Part shown: piece by piece, positions 49,945 through 58,424 of the stretch
Numbering within the stretch: the stretch's first letter is position 1
Layout of the letters: each line of letters starts with the position of its first letter
NCBI RefSeq assembly: GCF_945952055.1
Contig: NZ_CAMFHB010000026.1
Location: 24,702-88,701 of the forward strand
Direction: 5' to 3'
Origin: an uncultured Alsobacter sp.
GTDB lineage: Bacteria > Pseudomonadota > Alphaproteobacteria > Rhizobiales > Beijerinckiaceae
Length of the DNA stretch: 64,000 nucleotides
Notes under the pieces: generated by a model
What the model was told of the DNA's origin: nothing
The model's database searches: none
Seen by the model: only the letters and a program-made list of their open reading frames with translations
Translations under genes and position numbers: made by a program

Positions 49945-50424
49945 TCACATGCTCGCCTTGGGCAGGTCGAGGTCGATCGTCTCCTGGTCGACGACGTCGG
50001 AGGAGGTCACCACGGCCGGCTTGTTCGTGGGGTTCTCCCACCAGTGGGCATGGCCTGGGCCGAACTCCGGCGTCCATTCGCCTGCCTTGTGGCGGATCGG
50101 GACGGAGCAGTAGCTGCTGTGCTCGATGAGTTCGCCGGACACGATGTAGACGATCGAGGGCCGGTCGTCGTGCTCGTGCGTGGGGACGATGCCGCGCGGG
50201 CCGATGGTGAGCCGGCGGGTGCGCAGGAACAACTCGCCGACATTGCGCCATCCGGCGAGCTTGACCGTCGCGAGCGTCTCGCGGGTCACGGCCACGCTAT
50301 CCTTGGACTCGATCTTGCGCGGCGTCTTGAGGACCTTGTCGGTGGGACAGGTTCCGGCCTGGGCCGCGCCGGCCGTGGCGAGCACGGCGCTCAGGACGCA
50401 GGTGGTGACGAGGGCACGCGTCAT
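49945..50424 (-). CDS. Periplasmic cupin-like protein
   Basis: A 159-residue exported protein with a signal peptide (residues 1-23, ending AQA) and a single cupin barrel. HEHDDRPSIVYIVSGELIEH (quoted in part: HEHDDRPS and VSGELIEH) carries the two-histidine cupin motif 1, and GHAHWWEN carries the motif 2 histidines, so metal binding is likely. Two cysteines may form a disulphide. No enzyme family can be named. It lies downstream of a small membrane-protein gene in the same direction (61-base gap). Confidence 0.72.
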   Translation of the reverse strand: MTRALVTTCVLSAVLATAGAAQAGTCPTDKVLKTPRKIESKDSVAVTRETLATVKLAGWRNVGELFLRTRRLTIGPRGIVPTHEHDDRPSIVYIVSGELIEHSSYCSVPIRHKAGEWTPEFGPGHAHWWENPTNKPAVVTSSDVVDQETIDLDLPKASM

Positions 50425-50485
50425 GGATTCCTCCTGTGAGGGGTGGGACGTGGGCGGCGGGGAAGGGAGTGGGGAAGGGGGCGCG

Positions 50486-51118
50486 TCACGCGCGGTTCAG
50501 CCGCTCGAACACGAGAGCCGCGACGAAACCGTAGATGACGTGGCCGACATAGCTCATGAACGACAGGCCGCCGCCCCATTCCATCAGCAGGAAGGGGAGC
50601 CCGGCGAGCGGGGCCATGATGCCCAGCGCATTGAACCAGGTGAACGAACCCCAGCTGATGCAGTCGGCGAGAAGGCTGCTTGGATTGAGGGCTCGCGTCG
50701 CGGTCACGGCGGTGACGATCAGCCAGAAGATCGACACGGACGCGGTGAGGCCGCCCGTCGCGACCAGGACCAGGGCGAAGGCCGTGAAGATCGCCCAGAC
50801 GGCGAGGTCGAGCACGAGCCCCCAGCGGGGCAGCCACCGGGAGACCGCGAAATAGGCGATCGGATAGCCGATGATGCCGATGGCGTAGTGGATGACCTCG
50901 GCGGGAAGGCGCGGCAGGTCGTAGCCCGTGAACCGCCGGGCCAGCGATATGACGAGGCCGGCCGGTTCCAGCGGCCCGCCGAGCACCAGCGGCGTGAGGC
51001 CCCTGGCCCACAGTTCCCAGACGGCGAGGCCGGCGGCGCCGCCGACGAAAAGGCGGACCAGGGTGGCGGCGTCGGGCAGGCGCAGCCGGTCCGGGCGGGA
51101 GAGGTCGATCGAGGTCAT
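50486..51118 (-). CDS. Polytopic membrane protein of unknown function
   Basis: A 210-residue protein with about six hydrophobic segments (from TLVRLFVGGAAGLAVWEL onwards) and a short basic C-terminus. It does not match a family I can name. The ATG at 51118 follows a GGAGG ribosome site 11 bases away. It forms a leftward pair with the periplasmic cupin gene, and its promoter faces that of the MFS gene across a large inverted repeat. Confidence 0.65.
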   Translation of the reverse strand: MTSIDLSRPDRLRLPDAATLVRLFVGGAAGLAVWELWARGLTPLVLGGPLEPAGLVISLARRFTGYDLPRLPAEVIHYAIGIIGYPIAYFAVSRWLPRWGLVLDLAVWAIFTAFALVLVATGGLTASVSIFWLIVTAVTATRALNPSSLLADCISWGSFTWFNALGIMAPLAGLPFLLMEWGGGLSFMSYVGHVIYGFVAALVFERLNRA

Positions 51119-51207
51119 GGCGGAGTGCCTCCGGTGAAACGGGCCGACCTCCTCGGGGGATGGCGTCGGCGACACCGGCATCAGAGCGGGGGACGGGCCG
51201 CATTCCC

Positions 51208-51299
51208 AATGCCGGTTGGCGATGGTCATCCAAGCCGCCGGCTATGGGACGCCCGGGCCGGATAGCGCCCCGCTATGGATCCCAGAGCCAACCGGCATT
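51208..51299. repeat. Long inverted repeat in a divergent promoter region
   Basis: Perfect 13-base arms, AATGCCGGTTGGC (51208-51220) and GCCAACCGGCATT (51287-51299), with partial pairing continuing inward (about 51221-51240 with 51265-51286). It sits in the 286-base gap between the membrane-protein and MFS genes. It could be a leader structure for the MFS transcript, a regulator site pair, or a small mobile palindrome. Confidence 0.6.
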
Positions 51300-51404
51300 T
51301 CGCTTTCGGGTTCGGCGACGGGACTGTGTCAGGGCGGCCGAAGGGGTCGTGAACGGTCGCCGGCTCGTCGTCCGGATGCGACCGCAAGGGAGAAGGCTGG
51401 TCCC

Positions 51405-52652
51405 ATGACCGCTCTGCGTCCCGCCGGCCCTCGATCGGGCCCGTCCGCGGCCGACCGGGTCGCCGCCCGGATCGCCATGACGCCCACGGCCCGCTTCGCG
51501 GTGATCGCCTGCATCGCGTTCCTGACGCTCGTGGATCTCTTCGCGGCCCAGGCCATCCTTCCCGCTCTGGCGGTCGCCTACGGGGCGACGCCGGCCGCCA
51601 TGGGCGTCGCCGTGAACGCCAGCACGCTCGGCATGGCGATCGCCGGATTGGCCGTCGCCCTGTTCAGCCGGCGTATCGATCGCCGCACGGGGATCGTCGC
51701 GAGCCTCGCCCTGCTGGCCGTCCCGACCACCTTGCTCGCGGTGGCGCCGGATCTCACCACGTTCACGCTCCTTCGCGTGGCCCAGGGGCTTTGCATGGCG
51801 ACGGCGTTCTCGTTGACGCTCGCCCATCTGGGCGAGACCTCCAGCGCGCCGGCAACGGCCTTCGCCGCCTACATCACCGGCAACGTGGCCAGCAACCTCG
51901 TCGGCCGGCTGGCTGCGGCCTCCGTGGCAGGCAGCCTGGGGCTGCCGTCGACCTTCCTCGCCTTCGCCGGCCTGAACCTCATGGGCGCGGTCCTGGCGCT
52001 CGCGGTCATACCGGCAGCCATGCGCGACACCGCGGCGGCGGCGCCGGGCTCACCCTGGGCGGCCGTGGCGGGCCATGTGCGCACCCCGCGCCTGCGGGCG
52101 GCCTTCGCCATCGGCTTCAGCATCCTGTTCGGCTTCATCGGCACGTTCACCTACGTGAACTTCGTCCTCGTCGAGCCGCCGCTCGGGCTCGACATGATGT
52201 CGGTCGGGCTCGTCTATGTCGTCTTCCTGCCGGCCATCCTGACGACGCCGCTGGCGGGTCCGGTCATCCAGCGGTGGGGCATCAGGCCTTCCTTCGCGAC
52301 GGGGATGATCGTGGCCTTGGCCGGGCTGCCGCTCACCCTTGCGCCGACGCTGCCGCCCGTCCTCGCCGGCCTGTCGCTCGTCGGCGTGGGGACCTTCTTC
52401 GCCCAGGCGGTGGTGACCGGCTTCGTCGGCCGCGCGGCATCCGTCGACCGGGGAGCCGCGAGCGGGCTCTATCTCGCCAGCTACTTCGCCGGCGGACTGG
52501 CCGGCAGTGCCGTTCTCGGGCGGGTCTTCGACGCCGCCGGCTGGCCGGCCTGCGTGGCCGGGATCGCGGTCGCGCTCGTCGCCGGGCTGGCCGGCGGAAT
52601 GCGGCTCACCCTTCCCCCCGCATCATCGACGCCCGCAGGGAGCGCGCCATGA
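51405..52652 (+). CDS. MFS transporter (drug/metabolite efflux type)
   Basis: A 415-residue major-facilitator protein with about twelve hydrophobic segments, the loop 2-3 motif FSRRIDRRTG and an LTLAHLGE-containing helix. The general shape (no long central loop, AraJ/YnfM-like) fits a proton-driven efflux pump. The ATG at 51405 lies after a GGGAGAAGG ribosome site; upstream open sequence is not conserved with any family I know. It overlaps the next gene by four bases. Confidence 0.85.
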   Translation: MTALRPAGPRSGPSAADRVAARIAMTPTARFAVIACIAFLTLVDLFAAQAILPALAVAYGATPAAMGVAVNASTLGMAIAGLAVALFSRRIDRRTGIVASLALLAVPTTLLAVAPDLTTFTLLRVAQGLCMATAFSLTLAHLGETSSAPATAFAAYITGNVASNLVGRLAAASVAGSLGLPSTFLAFAGLNLMGAVLALAVIPAAMRDTAAAAPGSPWAAVAGHVRTPRLRAAFAIGFSILFGFIGTFTYVNFVLVEPPLGLDMMSVGLVYVVFLPAILTTPLAGPVIQRWGIRPSFATGMIVALAGLPLTLAPTLPPVLAGLSLVGVGTFFAQAVVTGFVGRAASVDRGAASGLYLASYFAGGLAGSAVLGRVFDAAGWPACVAGIAVALVAGLAGGMRLTLPPASSTPAGSAP

Positions 52653-53167
52653 CCAAAACGACGTCCGCCATCGACACCACCGTGTCCCATCCCGCTCGCC
52701 GCCGCGACGTCCTGGCCCTCGGCCTGGCGGTCGCATCCCAGCCGCTCCTCTCCCGAACCGCTGCGCTGGCGGACGACGCGTCCTCGGTGCTCGCCACGTA
52801 CAAGGCCTTCGTGAGCGCCCAGAACGCAGGGGACCTGGAGGCCGTCCGAACCCTGTTCACGCAGACGCCGCCGTTCCTGTGGGTCAGCGACGGCATGTCC
52901 ATCTGGGGCCGGGACGTCGCCATCGCGCGGATGTCGCTGTTCCGCGCCTCGGAGGTCTGGCGGGTGACGCCCGATCTGGACCGGGCCGTCCCGGTCATGC
53001 TGGACCACCGCACGGCCTATCTCCATCTGCCCCTCGACCTGGCCATCGGTGCCCGCGCCAAGCCGGACGTGCTCCCGTTCCTGGTGAGCATGCTGTGCCA
53101 TCGGGCCGAACCCACGGATCCATGGGGCATCGCGGCGCCTTTCACCACCACCCGAAAGCAGGCTTGA
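52649..53167 (+). CDS. Exported NTF2/SnoaL-like protein
   Basis: A 172-residue protein. Residues 12-42 look like a twin-arginine signal (RRRDVLALGLAVASQPLL). The mature part begins with VLATYKAFVSAQNAGDLEAV, the first helix of the SnoaL/NTF2 cone fold, followed by PPFLWVSDG and a WRVTPDLD segment. The fold often binds small hydrophobic ligands or has isomerase activity, but nothing here fixes a function. It is coupled to the MFS gene by an ATGA overlap, so the two probably act on the same compound. Confidence 0.7.
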   Translation: MTKTTSAIDTTVSHPARRRDVLALGLAVASQPLLSRTAALADDASSVLATYKAFVSAQNAGDLEAVRTLFTQTPPFLWVSDGMSIWGRDVAIARMSLFRASEVWRVTPDLDRAVPVMLDHRTAYLHLPLDLAIGARAKPDVLPFLVSMLCHRAEPTDPWGIAAPFTTTRKQA

Positions 53168-53329
53168 GGAGGGCGCCATGGCCCAGGCCGCGGGACTTCG
53201 CCACGCGAGCGTCCATCCACGATCCGGCGGGGCGAACCGGCCCCCTCGAAACACCGCTGGCGCCCGTTCCGCAAAGGCGGCGGCCGCACTAGACTATGGG
53301 TGGCATTCCGCCCCCCGTGACGAACCGGC

Positions 53330-54046
53330 ATGACCACGATGGCTGCACACTACACGTCGCTGGGCGAAGCTTTCCGGGCCGCGGTCGAGGGCGAGGGGCC
53401 GGTCAACGAGCGCCTTGCGATTTTCGCCGACACGCTGCGACGGCTCGATCCCGCGTTTACGGCCATGGTCGACCGGTACATCGCGCGGCTCGAGGCGGTC
53501 GGCGCGGGCCAGTCGGCCCCGGGCGTCGGTGAGCCGATGCCGGAGTTCGTCCTTCCGGACGAGGAGGGGCACCTGACGCCGCTTGGAGCCTTTCTCGACA
53601 AGGGCCCGGCCGTCATCGCCCTCCATCGCGGACACTGGTGCCCCTATTGCCGCATCAACGCGCGGGCCCTGGCCCAGGCTCATCGGGCCCTGGCGGACCT
53701 CGGCGGGTCGGTGGTCGCGATCACGCCCGAGCGCGCGGCGTTCGCCGCCCGCTTCCGCCAATCGGCCGACGCCCACTACCCGGTGCTGGTCGACATCGAC
53801 AACGGCTACGCGCTGGCGCTCAACCTGGCGATCTGGCTGGACGCGGACATGCGGCGGGGCATGGAGTCCTTCAACGTCGATCTCGCCGGCTACCAGGGCA
53901 ACGACCATTGGATGCTGCCGATCCCCGCGACCTTCGTGGTCGGCACCGACGGGATCGTGAAGGCCCGCTTCATCGACCCGGACTATCGGCGGCGGATGGA
54001 CATCGACGACCTTCTGGCCGCCGTCGCCGCCATCGGCCCCGCGTGA
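53330..54046 (+). CDS. AhpC/TSA-family peroxiredoxin-like protein
   Basis: A 238-residue thioredoxin-fold protein. The catalytic CPYC motif is at 104-107 (HRGHWCPYCRIN), and the fold continues with VAITPERAAF and PIPATFVVGTDG. The N-terminal 65 residues are helical and precede the redoxin domain, as in the alkyl-hydroperoxide-reductase-like group often annotated as peroxiredoxin family. It probably reduces peroxides or disulphides in the cytoplasm. An ATG three codons downstream (MAAH) is an alternative start. It ends 16 bases from the convergent LysR gene. Confidence 0.82.
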   Translation: MTTMAAHYTSLGEAFRAAVEGEGPVNERLAIFADTLRRLDPAFTAMVDRYIARLEAVGAGQSAPGVGEPMPEFVLPDEEGHLTPLGAFLDKGPAVIALHRGHWCPYCRINARALAQAHRALADLGGSVVAITPERAAFAARFRQSADAHYPVLVDIDNGYALALNLAIWLDADMRRGMESFNVDLAGYQGNDHWMLPIPATFVVGTDGIVKARFIDPDYRRRMDIDDLLAAVAAIGPA

Positions 54047-54062
54047 TCGCGCCGGTTCGGCG

Positions 54063-54950
54063 TCAGTGGATGTAGCGGCTCCAGTCGGCGCCGCGCAGCA
54101 GCTTCATCAGCGCCGTGGCGGCGGCGTCGCGCTGGCGGCCCGCCACGGCGTGGAGGCTCACCGTGCGGGAGGCCGGGAGGCCACGCAGCGCGATCCGGTG
54201 GATCCCCTTCGGCAACGCCGTCGTCCTCGGTGCGATCGCCACGCCGATCCCGGCTTCCAGCAGGGCGATCATGTCGCGCTCCGAACCGACGGCATGGGTC
54301 TTCTCGAGGTTGATCCCGCGCTGCCGCATGGCCCCGCCGATCTGCTCGAACTGCTCGCAATAGGGGCGGACGAGGAGGCGCTGCTCGACCAGCATGTCGA
54401 CGTCAACGGCATTGGCTCCGGCCAGGGCGTGCTCGTCGCTCGCCAGCAGGGCGAAATCCTCCGTGAAGAGCGCCCACGTGTCGAGCCTGTCCCAGGTCAC
54501 GCCGAGGCCCCCCGCGATGGCAAGGTCGGCCTCTCCCTTTTTCAGGAGTTCCGCGACCTCGTCGCCCGTCCCGCGCAGGAACTTGAGCTCGAGCCCCGGA
54601 AAGGCTCGGGTCAGCTCGGCCAGGAACGCGACGATCGTCGTGATGTCGATCGTGTGCGACAGCGCGATGCGCAGCGAAGCCACCTCGCCCCGCCTGATCT
54701 GGTGGGCGAGCTGCTTCACGCCCTGCGCCGCTTCGTAGCATTGCTGGAGGAGCGGCAGCATCCGCTCACCGAGATCGGTAAGGTGGGACAGCTTGTGCTC
54801 GCGCCGGAAGAGGTCGCCCCCGAGCTCCTCCTCCAGGAGCTTGATCGCACGCGTCAGCGACGGCTGGGCAACGTTGCACTCCTCGGCGGCACGCGTGAAA
54901 TTCAGCGTGCGCGCGGCAGCCAGGAAATACCGGACCTGGTGCATTTCCAT
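54063..54950 (-). CDS. LysR-family transcriptional regulator
   Basis: A 295-residue regulator with the standard N-terminal winged HTH (residues 2-60; VRYFLAAARTLNFTRAAEE, then the PSLTRAIKLLEEELGG recognition segment) and a C-terminal substrate-binding domain (about 90-290). It has no divergent partner: the next gene upstream reads the same way, and the peroxiredoxin gene is convergent. Its target is therefore not evident. A single-cysteine OxyR-type pair is not seen in the effector domain, so a redox sensor role is not supported. Confidence 0.88.
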   Translation of the reverse strand: MEMHQVRYFLAAARTLNFTRAAEECNVAQPSLTRAIKLLEEELGGDLFRREHKLSHLTDLGERMLPLLQQCYEAAQGVKQLAHQIRRGEVASLRIALSHTIDITTIVAFLAELTRAFPGLELKFLRGTGDEVAELLKKGEADLAIAGGLGVTWDRLDTWALFTEDFALLASDEHALAGANAVDVDMLVEQRLLVRPYCEQFEQIGGAMRQRGINLEKTHAVGSERDMIALLEAGIGVAIAPRTTALPKGIHRIALRGLPASRTVSLHAVAGRQRDAAATALMKLLRGADWSRYIH

Positions 54951-55094
54951 GGATGTCTACTGCCAATCCATCCGTGACGATTTCACGGGTCAGAATAGTG
55001 GATGCGCGTCGCGAAGGTAACCCGCCTCGCCATCACGCCTGCGCTCGCGTGATCGCCGGGGGTAGCGGGTGCCTCGAGCCCGCCTGAGGGAGCT

Positions 55095-55334
55095 TCAGGG
55101 CCGTGGGGCGCCGTGGGGCTGGCGTTGCCAGGGTTCCGGGTCGATCCGGGCCAGGAGCTCCGCCGCCGGCAGGTCGCTCCGGTTGCGCGCGGCCGCCGCC
55201 TGGGCGTCGGAGGTCACGCGGCCGAGGTCGCCCGGCTGGCGGACCATGTAGGTCTCCTGCAGGATCATCATGCCGGCATGGCGGATCTGCACCTTGACCA
55301 GGGTGCCTTGGCCGAGGGTGTCGCGGTCGTTCAT
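55095..55334 (-). CDS. Small hydrophilic protein of unknown function
   Basis: A 79-residue protein with an AAGGAGA ribosome site eight bases from its ATG. It opens NDRDTLGQGTLVKVQIRHAG and is hydrophilic with no membrane segment. I do not recognise the family. It overlaps the preceding small gene by four bases (ATGA) and lies downstream of the patatin-like lipase gene, so all three may form one transcript with the 3-hydroxybutyrate dehydrogenase gene. Confidence 0.6.
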   Translation of the reverse strand: MNDRDTLGQGTLVKVQIRHAGMMILQETYMVRQPGDLGRVTSDAQAAAARNRSDLPAAELLARIDPEPWQRQPHGAPRP

Positions 55335-55534
55335 CGTGCGTCTCCTTGCTTGGCCTTCCACAGGGGGCGGGGGGCGGCGTTGCCCGACAGGAGCGTCGGC
55401 CCGGCCTTTTCGACGGGATCGCGTTCGGGCTCGTGCTGCCGTGCTTCGCGCAGGACCGACAGCACGGCGATGAGTGCGCGATTGCCGATGCCGCTCGGCG
55501 AGGATGGGTCTTGGGAAAGGCGGATCCGGGTCAT
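55331..55534 (-). CDS. Small protein of unknown function
   Basis: A 67-residue, charged, Pro- and Arg-rich protein with a GGGGAG ribosome site seven bases from the ATG. Residues 16-32 (IGNRALIAVLSVLREAR) form a likely amphipathic helix. No known family. Its stop codon overlaps the ATG of the next small gene, and its start is only 14 bases after the lipase stop, which supports an operon. Confidence 0.55.
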   Translation of the reverse strand: MTRIRLSQDPSSPSGIGNRALIAVLSVLREARQHEPERDPVEKAGPTLLSGNAAPRPLWKAKQGDAR

Positions 55535-55548
55535 CGTCGTTCTCCCCG

Positions 55549-56730
55549 TCAGCCACGCGTCGCGATGGCGCCCATGCGGGCCTCGTGCAGGATGAAGCCC
55601 TCGACGGGATCGAAATCGCCCTCCCAGGGGGCTGCGTCGAGGAGATCGGCCGTGTCGCGATAGCCCGCCTCCCAGCGCGAGCGGATGCCGGCGCTGCTGA
55701 AGTCGATGTCCTTGGTGTGGTCCTCGCCGTCGAGGGCGGGTGCGAGCAGGCGGACGACGTGCATCTGCGTGCGGCAGCCATAGCTCGTCAGCGCGCGGAC
55801 CTCGGGATCCTGGCGCAGGTCGTCCGGCAACAGTTTGTCGAGCTCGGCGATGATGTGCCTGAGCCGGTGCATCTGTTTCTGGCGGGTGATGTGGGAGGCG
55901 GCCCGGCTCGAATACTGGATGTCCTTGTGGCGGTTCATCACCTGCCAGATCGTCTCGGGCTCGTTGCCGTTGGGGTTCCAGATGTGGACCGCGAAGACGA
56001 GCGAGTTCCGCCGCGGATTGTCGTCGAAGACGGCCTCGACCGGCGTGTTGGAGAGGATGCCGCCGTCCCAGTACAATTGCCCGTCGATGCGAACGGCCGG
56101 AAAGGCCGGGGGCAGCGCCCCCGAGGCCATGACGTGCCGGATGTCGAGCGGCATGTCGCGGCTGTCGAAATAGCGCATCTCCGCGGTGCGGACGTTGGCG
56201 GCGCCGACGGTCAGCCGGGTCGGTCCGCCGTTGATGCGGCCGAAGTCGATCAGTTCCTCGAGCGTCCGGGCCAACGGCTCGGTGGTGTAGTAGCCGGCGG
56301 CTTCCGCACCCAGCGGAACGCTCACGCCGGTGAAGCTGCGGACGTTCGGCTGGAAGAATGCCGGTATGCCCTGCATGATCGTCAGCATGTTCGACATGGC
56401 CGCACCGATGAACGGCACCGAGCCGAACAGGCGGGCCACGGGGCCGTGCTCGACGCGGGCCCAGAACTCGCGGAGCCTGTCGAACCTCTCGCCGGGCTCG
56501 TTGCCCGCGATCAGGGCCGCATTGATGGCGCCGATGGACGTGCCGATCACCCAGTCGGGTTCGATGCCGGCCTCCGACAGGGCCTGGCAGACCCCGACCT
56601 GGTAGGCGCCCAGCGCTCCTCCGCCCTGGAGCACCAGGACGATCTGCCCCTTGTCCTTCGGGTTGCCCCTCACGCGCGCTGCAGACTTGCCGGCTTCTGC
56701 AGACTTGCCGGCGTTGGCGACGTCGTTCAT
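55549..56730 (-). CDS. Patatin-like phospholipase
   Basis: A 393-residue serine lipase of the bacterial patatin/RssA group. The oxyanion loop GGGALGAYQVG is at 36-46, the nucleophile elbow GTSIG (Ser65) at 63-67, and the catalytic aspartate in the WDGG motif near residue 220. A C-terminal extension (about 260-393) with the SRAASHITRQKQMHRLR segment corresponds to the DUF3734-like part of these proteins. In this bacterial group the gene is regularly paired with 3-hydroxybutyrate dehydrogenase, suggesting a role in storage-polymer or lipid turnover. An 18-base tandem duplication sits near its 5' end. Confidence 0.88.
   Translation of the reverse strand: MNDVANAGKSAEAGKSAARVRGNPKDKGQIVLVLQGGGALGAYQVGVCQALSEAGIEPDWVIGTSIGAINAALIAGNEPGERFDRLREFWARVEHGPVARLFGSVPFIGAAMSNMLTIMQGIPAFFQPNVRSFTGVSVPLGAEAAGYYTTEPLARTLEELIDFGRINGGPTRLTVGAANVRTAEMRYFDSRDMPLDIRHVMASGALPPAFPAVRIDGQLYWDGGILSNTPVEAVFDDNPRRNSLVFAVHIWNPNGNEPETIWQVMNRHKDIQYSSRAASHITRQKQMHRLRHIIAELDKLLPDDLRQDPEVRALTSYGCRTQMHVVRLLAPALDGEDHTKDIDFSSAGIRSRWEAGYRDTADLLDAAPWEGDFDPVEGFILHEARMGAIATRG
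56679..56712 (-). repeat. 18-base tandem duplication in the lipase gene
   Basis: CTGCAGACTTGCCGGC occurs at 56679-56694 and again at 56697-56712, giving a six-residue repeat (AGKSAE/AGKSAA) near the N-terminus. It keeps the reading frame and looks like replication slippage. Confidence 0.8.
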
Positions 56731-56758
56731 CGCTCGTTCTCCCGATCCCTGATGGCCG

Positions 56759-57580
56759 TCAGTGCGCGGTCCAGCCGCCGTCGACCGGCAGCGCGGCCCC
56801 GGTGATGGAGCCCGCCGCGTCGGAGGCGAGGAACAGGGCGAGGGCCCCGATCTCCTCCACCGTGGCGAAGCGCTTGTTAGGCTGCTGAGCCAGCAGAACG
56901 TTACGCACGACGTCGTCGCGCGGGATCCCGTGGGTGCGGGCCTGGTCGTTGATCTGGGCTTCGACCAGCGGCGTCCACACATAGCCCGGGCAGATGGCGT
57001 TGCAGGTGATCGGGCTCTCGGCGGTCTCCAGGGCCGTCACCTTGGTGAGGCCGACGAGGCCGTGCTTGGCGGCCACATAGGCCGACTTGAAGGGAGAGGC
57101 GACCAGCCCGTGGGCCGAGGCGACGTTGATGATGCGGCCATAGCCGCGGCGGCGCATGGCGCCGAGAACCAGCCGCGTCGTGTGGAATGCCGCCGTGAGA
57201 TTGAGAGCGAGGATCACGTCCCAGCGCGACGGCGGGAAGCTCTCGAGGGCGCTGACGTGCTGGACGCCGGCATTGTTGACGAGGATGTCGACGCCGCCGA
57301 AGCCCTGCAGGGCGTCGGCCATCATGCCTTCGATCGCCGTGGCGTCGGTCAGGTCGGCGGCGGCGTGGAGCACCTCGACGGCGAAGTCGCTCCTGATCTC
57401 GTCGCAGGTCCGCGCGATGGCGTCCCTGTCGCCGAGCCCGTTCACCACGATGTTGGCACCTGCGGCGGCCAAGGCCCGCGCGATCCCGAGGCCGATGCCG
57501 GATGTCGATCCGGTCACCAGCGCGGTGCGGCCGGCGAGGGCTCGCGTGGCGCTGGTCGTACTGGTCGGCTGAGCGTTCAT
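56759..57580 (-). CDS. bdhA: 3-Hydroxybutyrate dehydrogenase
   Basis: A 273-residue short-chain dehydrogenase that converts (R)-3-hydroxybutyrate to acetoacetate with NAD+. The nucleotide site TGSTSGIG is at 23-30, NNAG at 102-105, and the catalytic Ser155, Tyr168 and Lys172 (SAYVAAKHG) are in place. The CPGYVWTPLVE and PNKRFAT segments are typical of D-beta-hydroxybutyrate dehydrogenases. It lies 28 bases before the lipase start, so the two are likely co-transcribed in polyhydroxybutyrate breakdown. Confidence 0.92.
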   Translation of the reverse strand: MNAQPTSTTSATRALAGRTALVTGSTSGIGLGIARALAAAGANIVVNGLGDRDAIARTCDEIRSDFAVEVLHAAADLTDATAIEGMMADALQGFGGVDILVNNAGVQHVSALESFPPSRWDVILALNLTAAFHTTRLVLGAMRRRGYGRIINVASAHGLVASPFKSAYVAAKHGLVGLTKVTALETAESPITCNAICPGYVWTPLVEAQINDQARTHGIPRDDVVRNVLLAQQPNKRFATVEEIGALALFLASDAAGSITGAALPVDGGWTAH

Positions 57581-57708
57581 CCTCGTCTCCTCCGTCGCGG
57601 CGAGATCCGCCGGGCCTGGAGAGAGACTGCGAATTCGGCCCCGCGAACGGAAATGCCGACTTGCTGCGAGATCGATAGGCGGGGGCTATGGTGCCGGGCC
57701 GGACCGGC

Positions 57709-58239
57709 TCAGCGGACGACCTGACCGGCTTCGGCGTGCGGCCGCGGCACCGCCATGACCCGGCCGAGGAGGACCGGGCGGGGCAGGGCGGCGTGTGCCG
57801 CCTTCATGATGGCCATCGTCGCGAGCACGTCGGGCGGGAAGGGGCGGACCTTCCGCTCGCCCATGTCGACGTGGAGGTTCATGCTCTCGGCGGCAGCCGC
57901 GAGCCACGATTCCGTGGCGTGCCGCATCTCCATATAGACGTGGAGTCTCTTGTCGTCGAAGTCGATGAGCTGCAGCGTGACGCGCAACTGGTCCTCGAGC
58001 TTGACCTCGCGGCGATACACCACGTGCCATTCCGCGGTCATCGTCGTGCCGCCGCGCTGGTGCACGTAATCCTCACCCAGGCCCATTGCCGCCAGGGCCT
58101 GGTCGAACGCCGTGTCGAACAGAACGCCGTAATAGGCCATGTTCAGATGGCCGTTGTAGTCGATCCACTCCGGCTTGACGCGCAGCGTGGACGACACGAA
58201 AGGAGCGAAAAAGAAAGGCGTACCCTCTGAGTGCGGCAT
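57709..58239 (-). CDS. Hotdog-fold thioesterase
   Basis: A 176-residue acyl-CoA thioesterase of the 4HBT-like group. The motif EWIDYNGHLNMAYYGVLFD (aspartate in the active site region and the central helix) is diagnostic, followed by the TAEWHVVYRRE strand. Members act on short or polar acyl-CoA, for example in carnitine degradation; no carnitine genes are nearby. The ATG at 58239 is preferred over a longer frame reaching 58374. Its place upstream of the hydroxybutyrate genes is compatible with a role in acyl-CoA turnover. Confidence 0.85.
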   Translation of the reverse strand: MPHSEGTPFFFAPFVSSTLRVKPEWIDYNGHLNMAYYGVLFDTAFDQALAAMGLGEDYVHQRGGTTMTAEWHVVYRREVKLEDQLRVTLQLIDFDDKRLHVYMEMRHATESWLAAAAESMNLHVDMGERKVRPFPPDVLATMAIMKAAHAALPRPVLLGRVMAVPRPHAEAGQVVR

Positions 58240-58424
58240 GAAATCCGTCCGGGAGTCGCGTCCTGGCGTTGCCTTTCCAGTCTGAACGCGGGATGAGAGG
58301 CGTCTCTCGTCAGGTGAACAAATTCCGCCCGGCGGGGGATGCCGATTCCAATGATTGGCAAATCGAGACGACAACGCAAGATGTCAGGCTGTCCTAACAT
58401 GCATATTTCGGCGAGCGATCCCCT

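Noticed and set aside
54063..54950. LysR regulator considered as OxyR controlling the adjacent peroxiredoxin-like gene
   Set aside because: The genes are convergent, not divergent, and the effector domain lacks the paired redox cysteines of OxyR.
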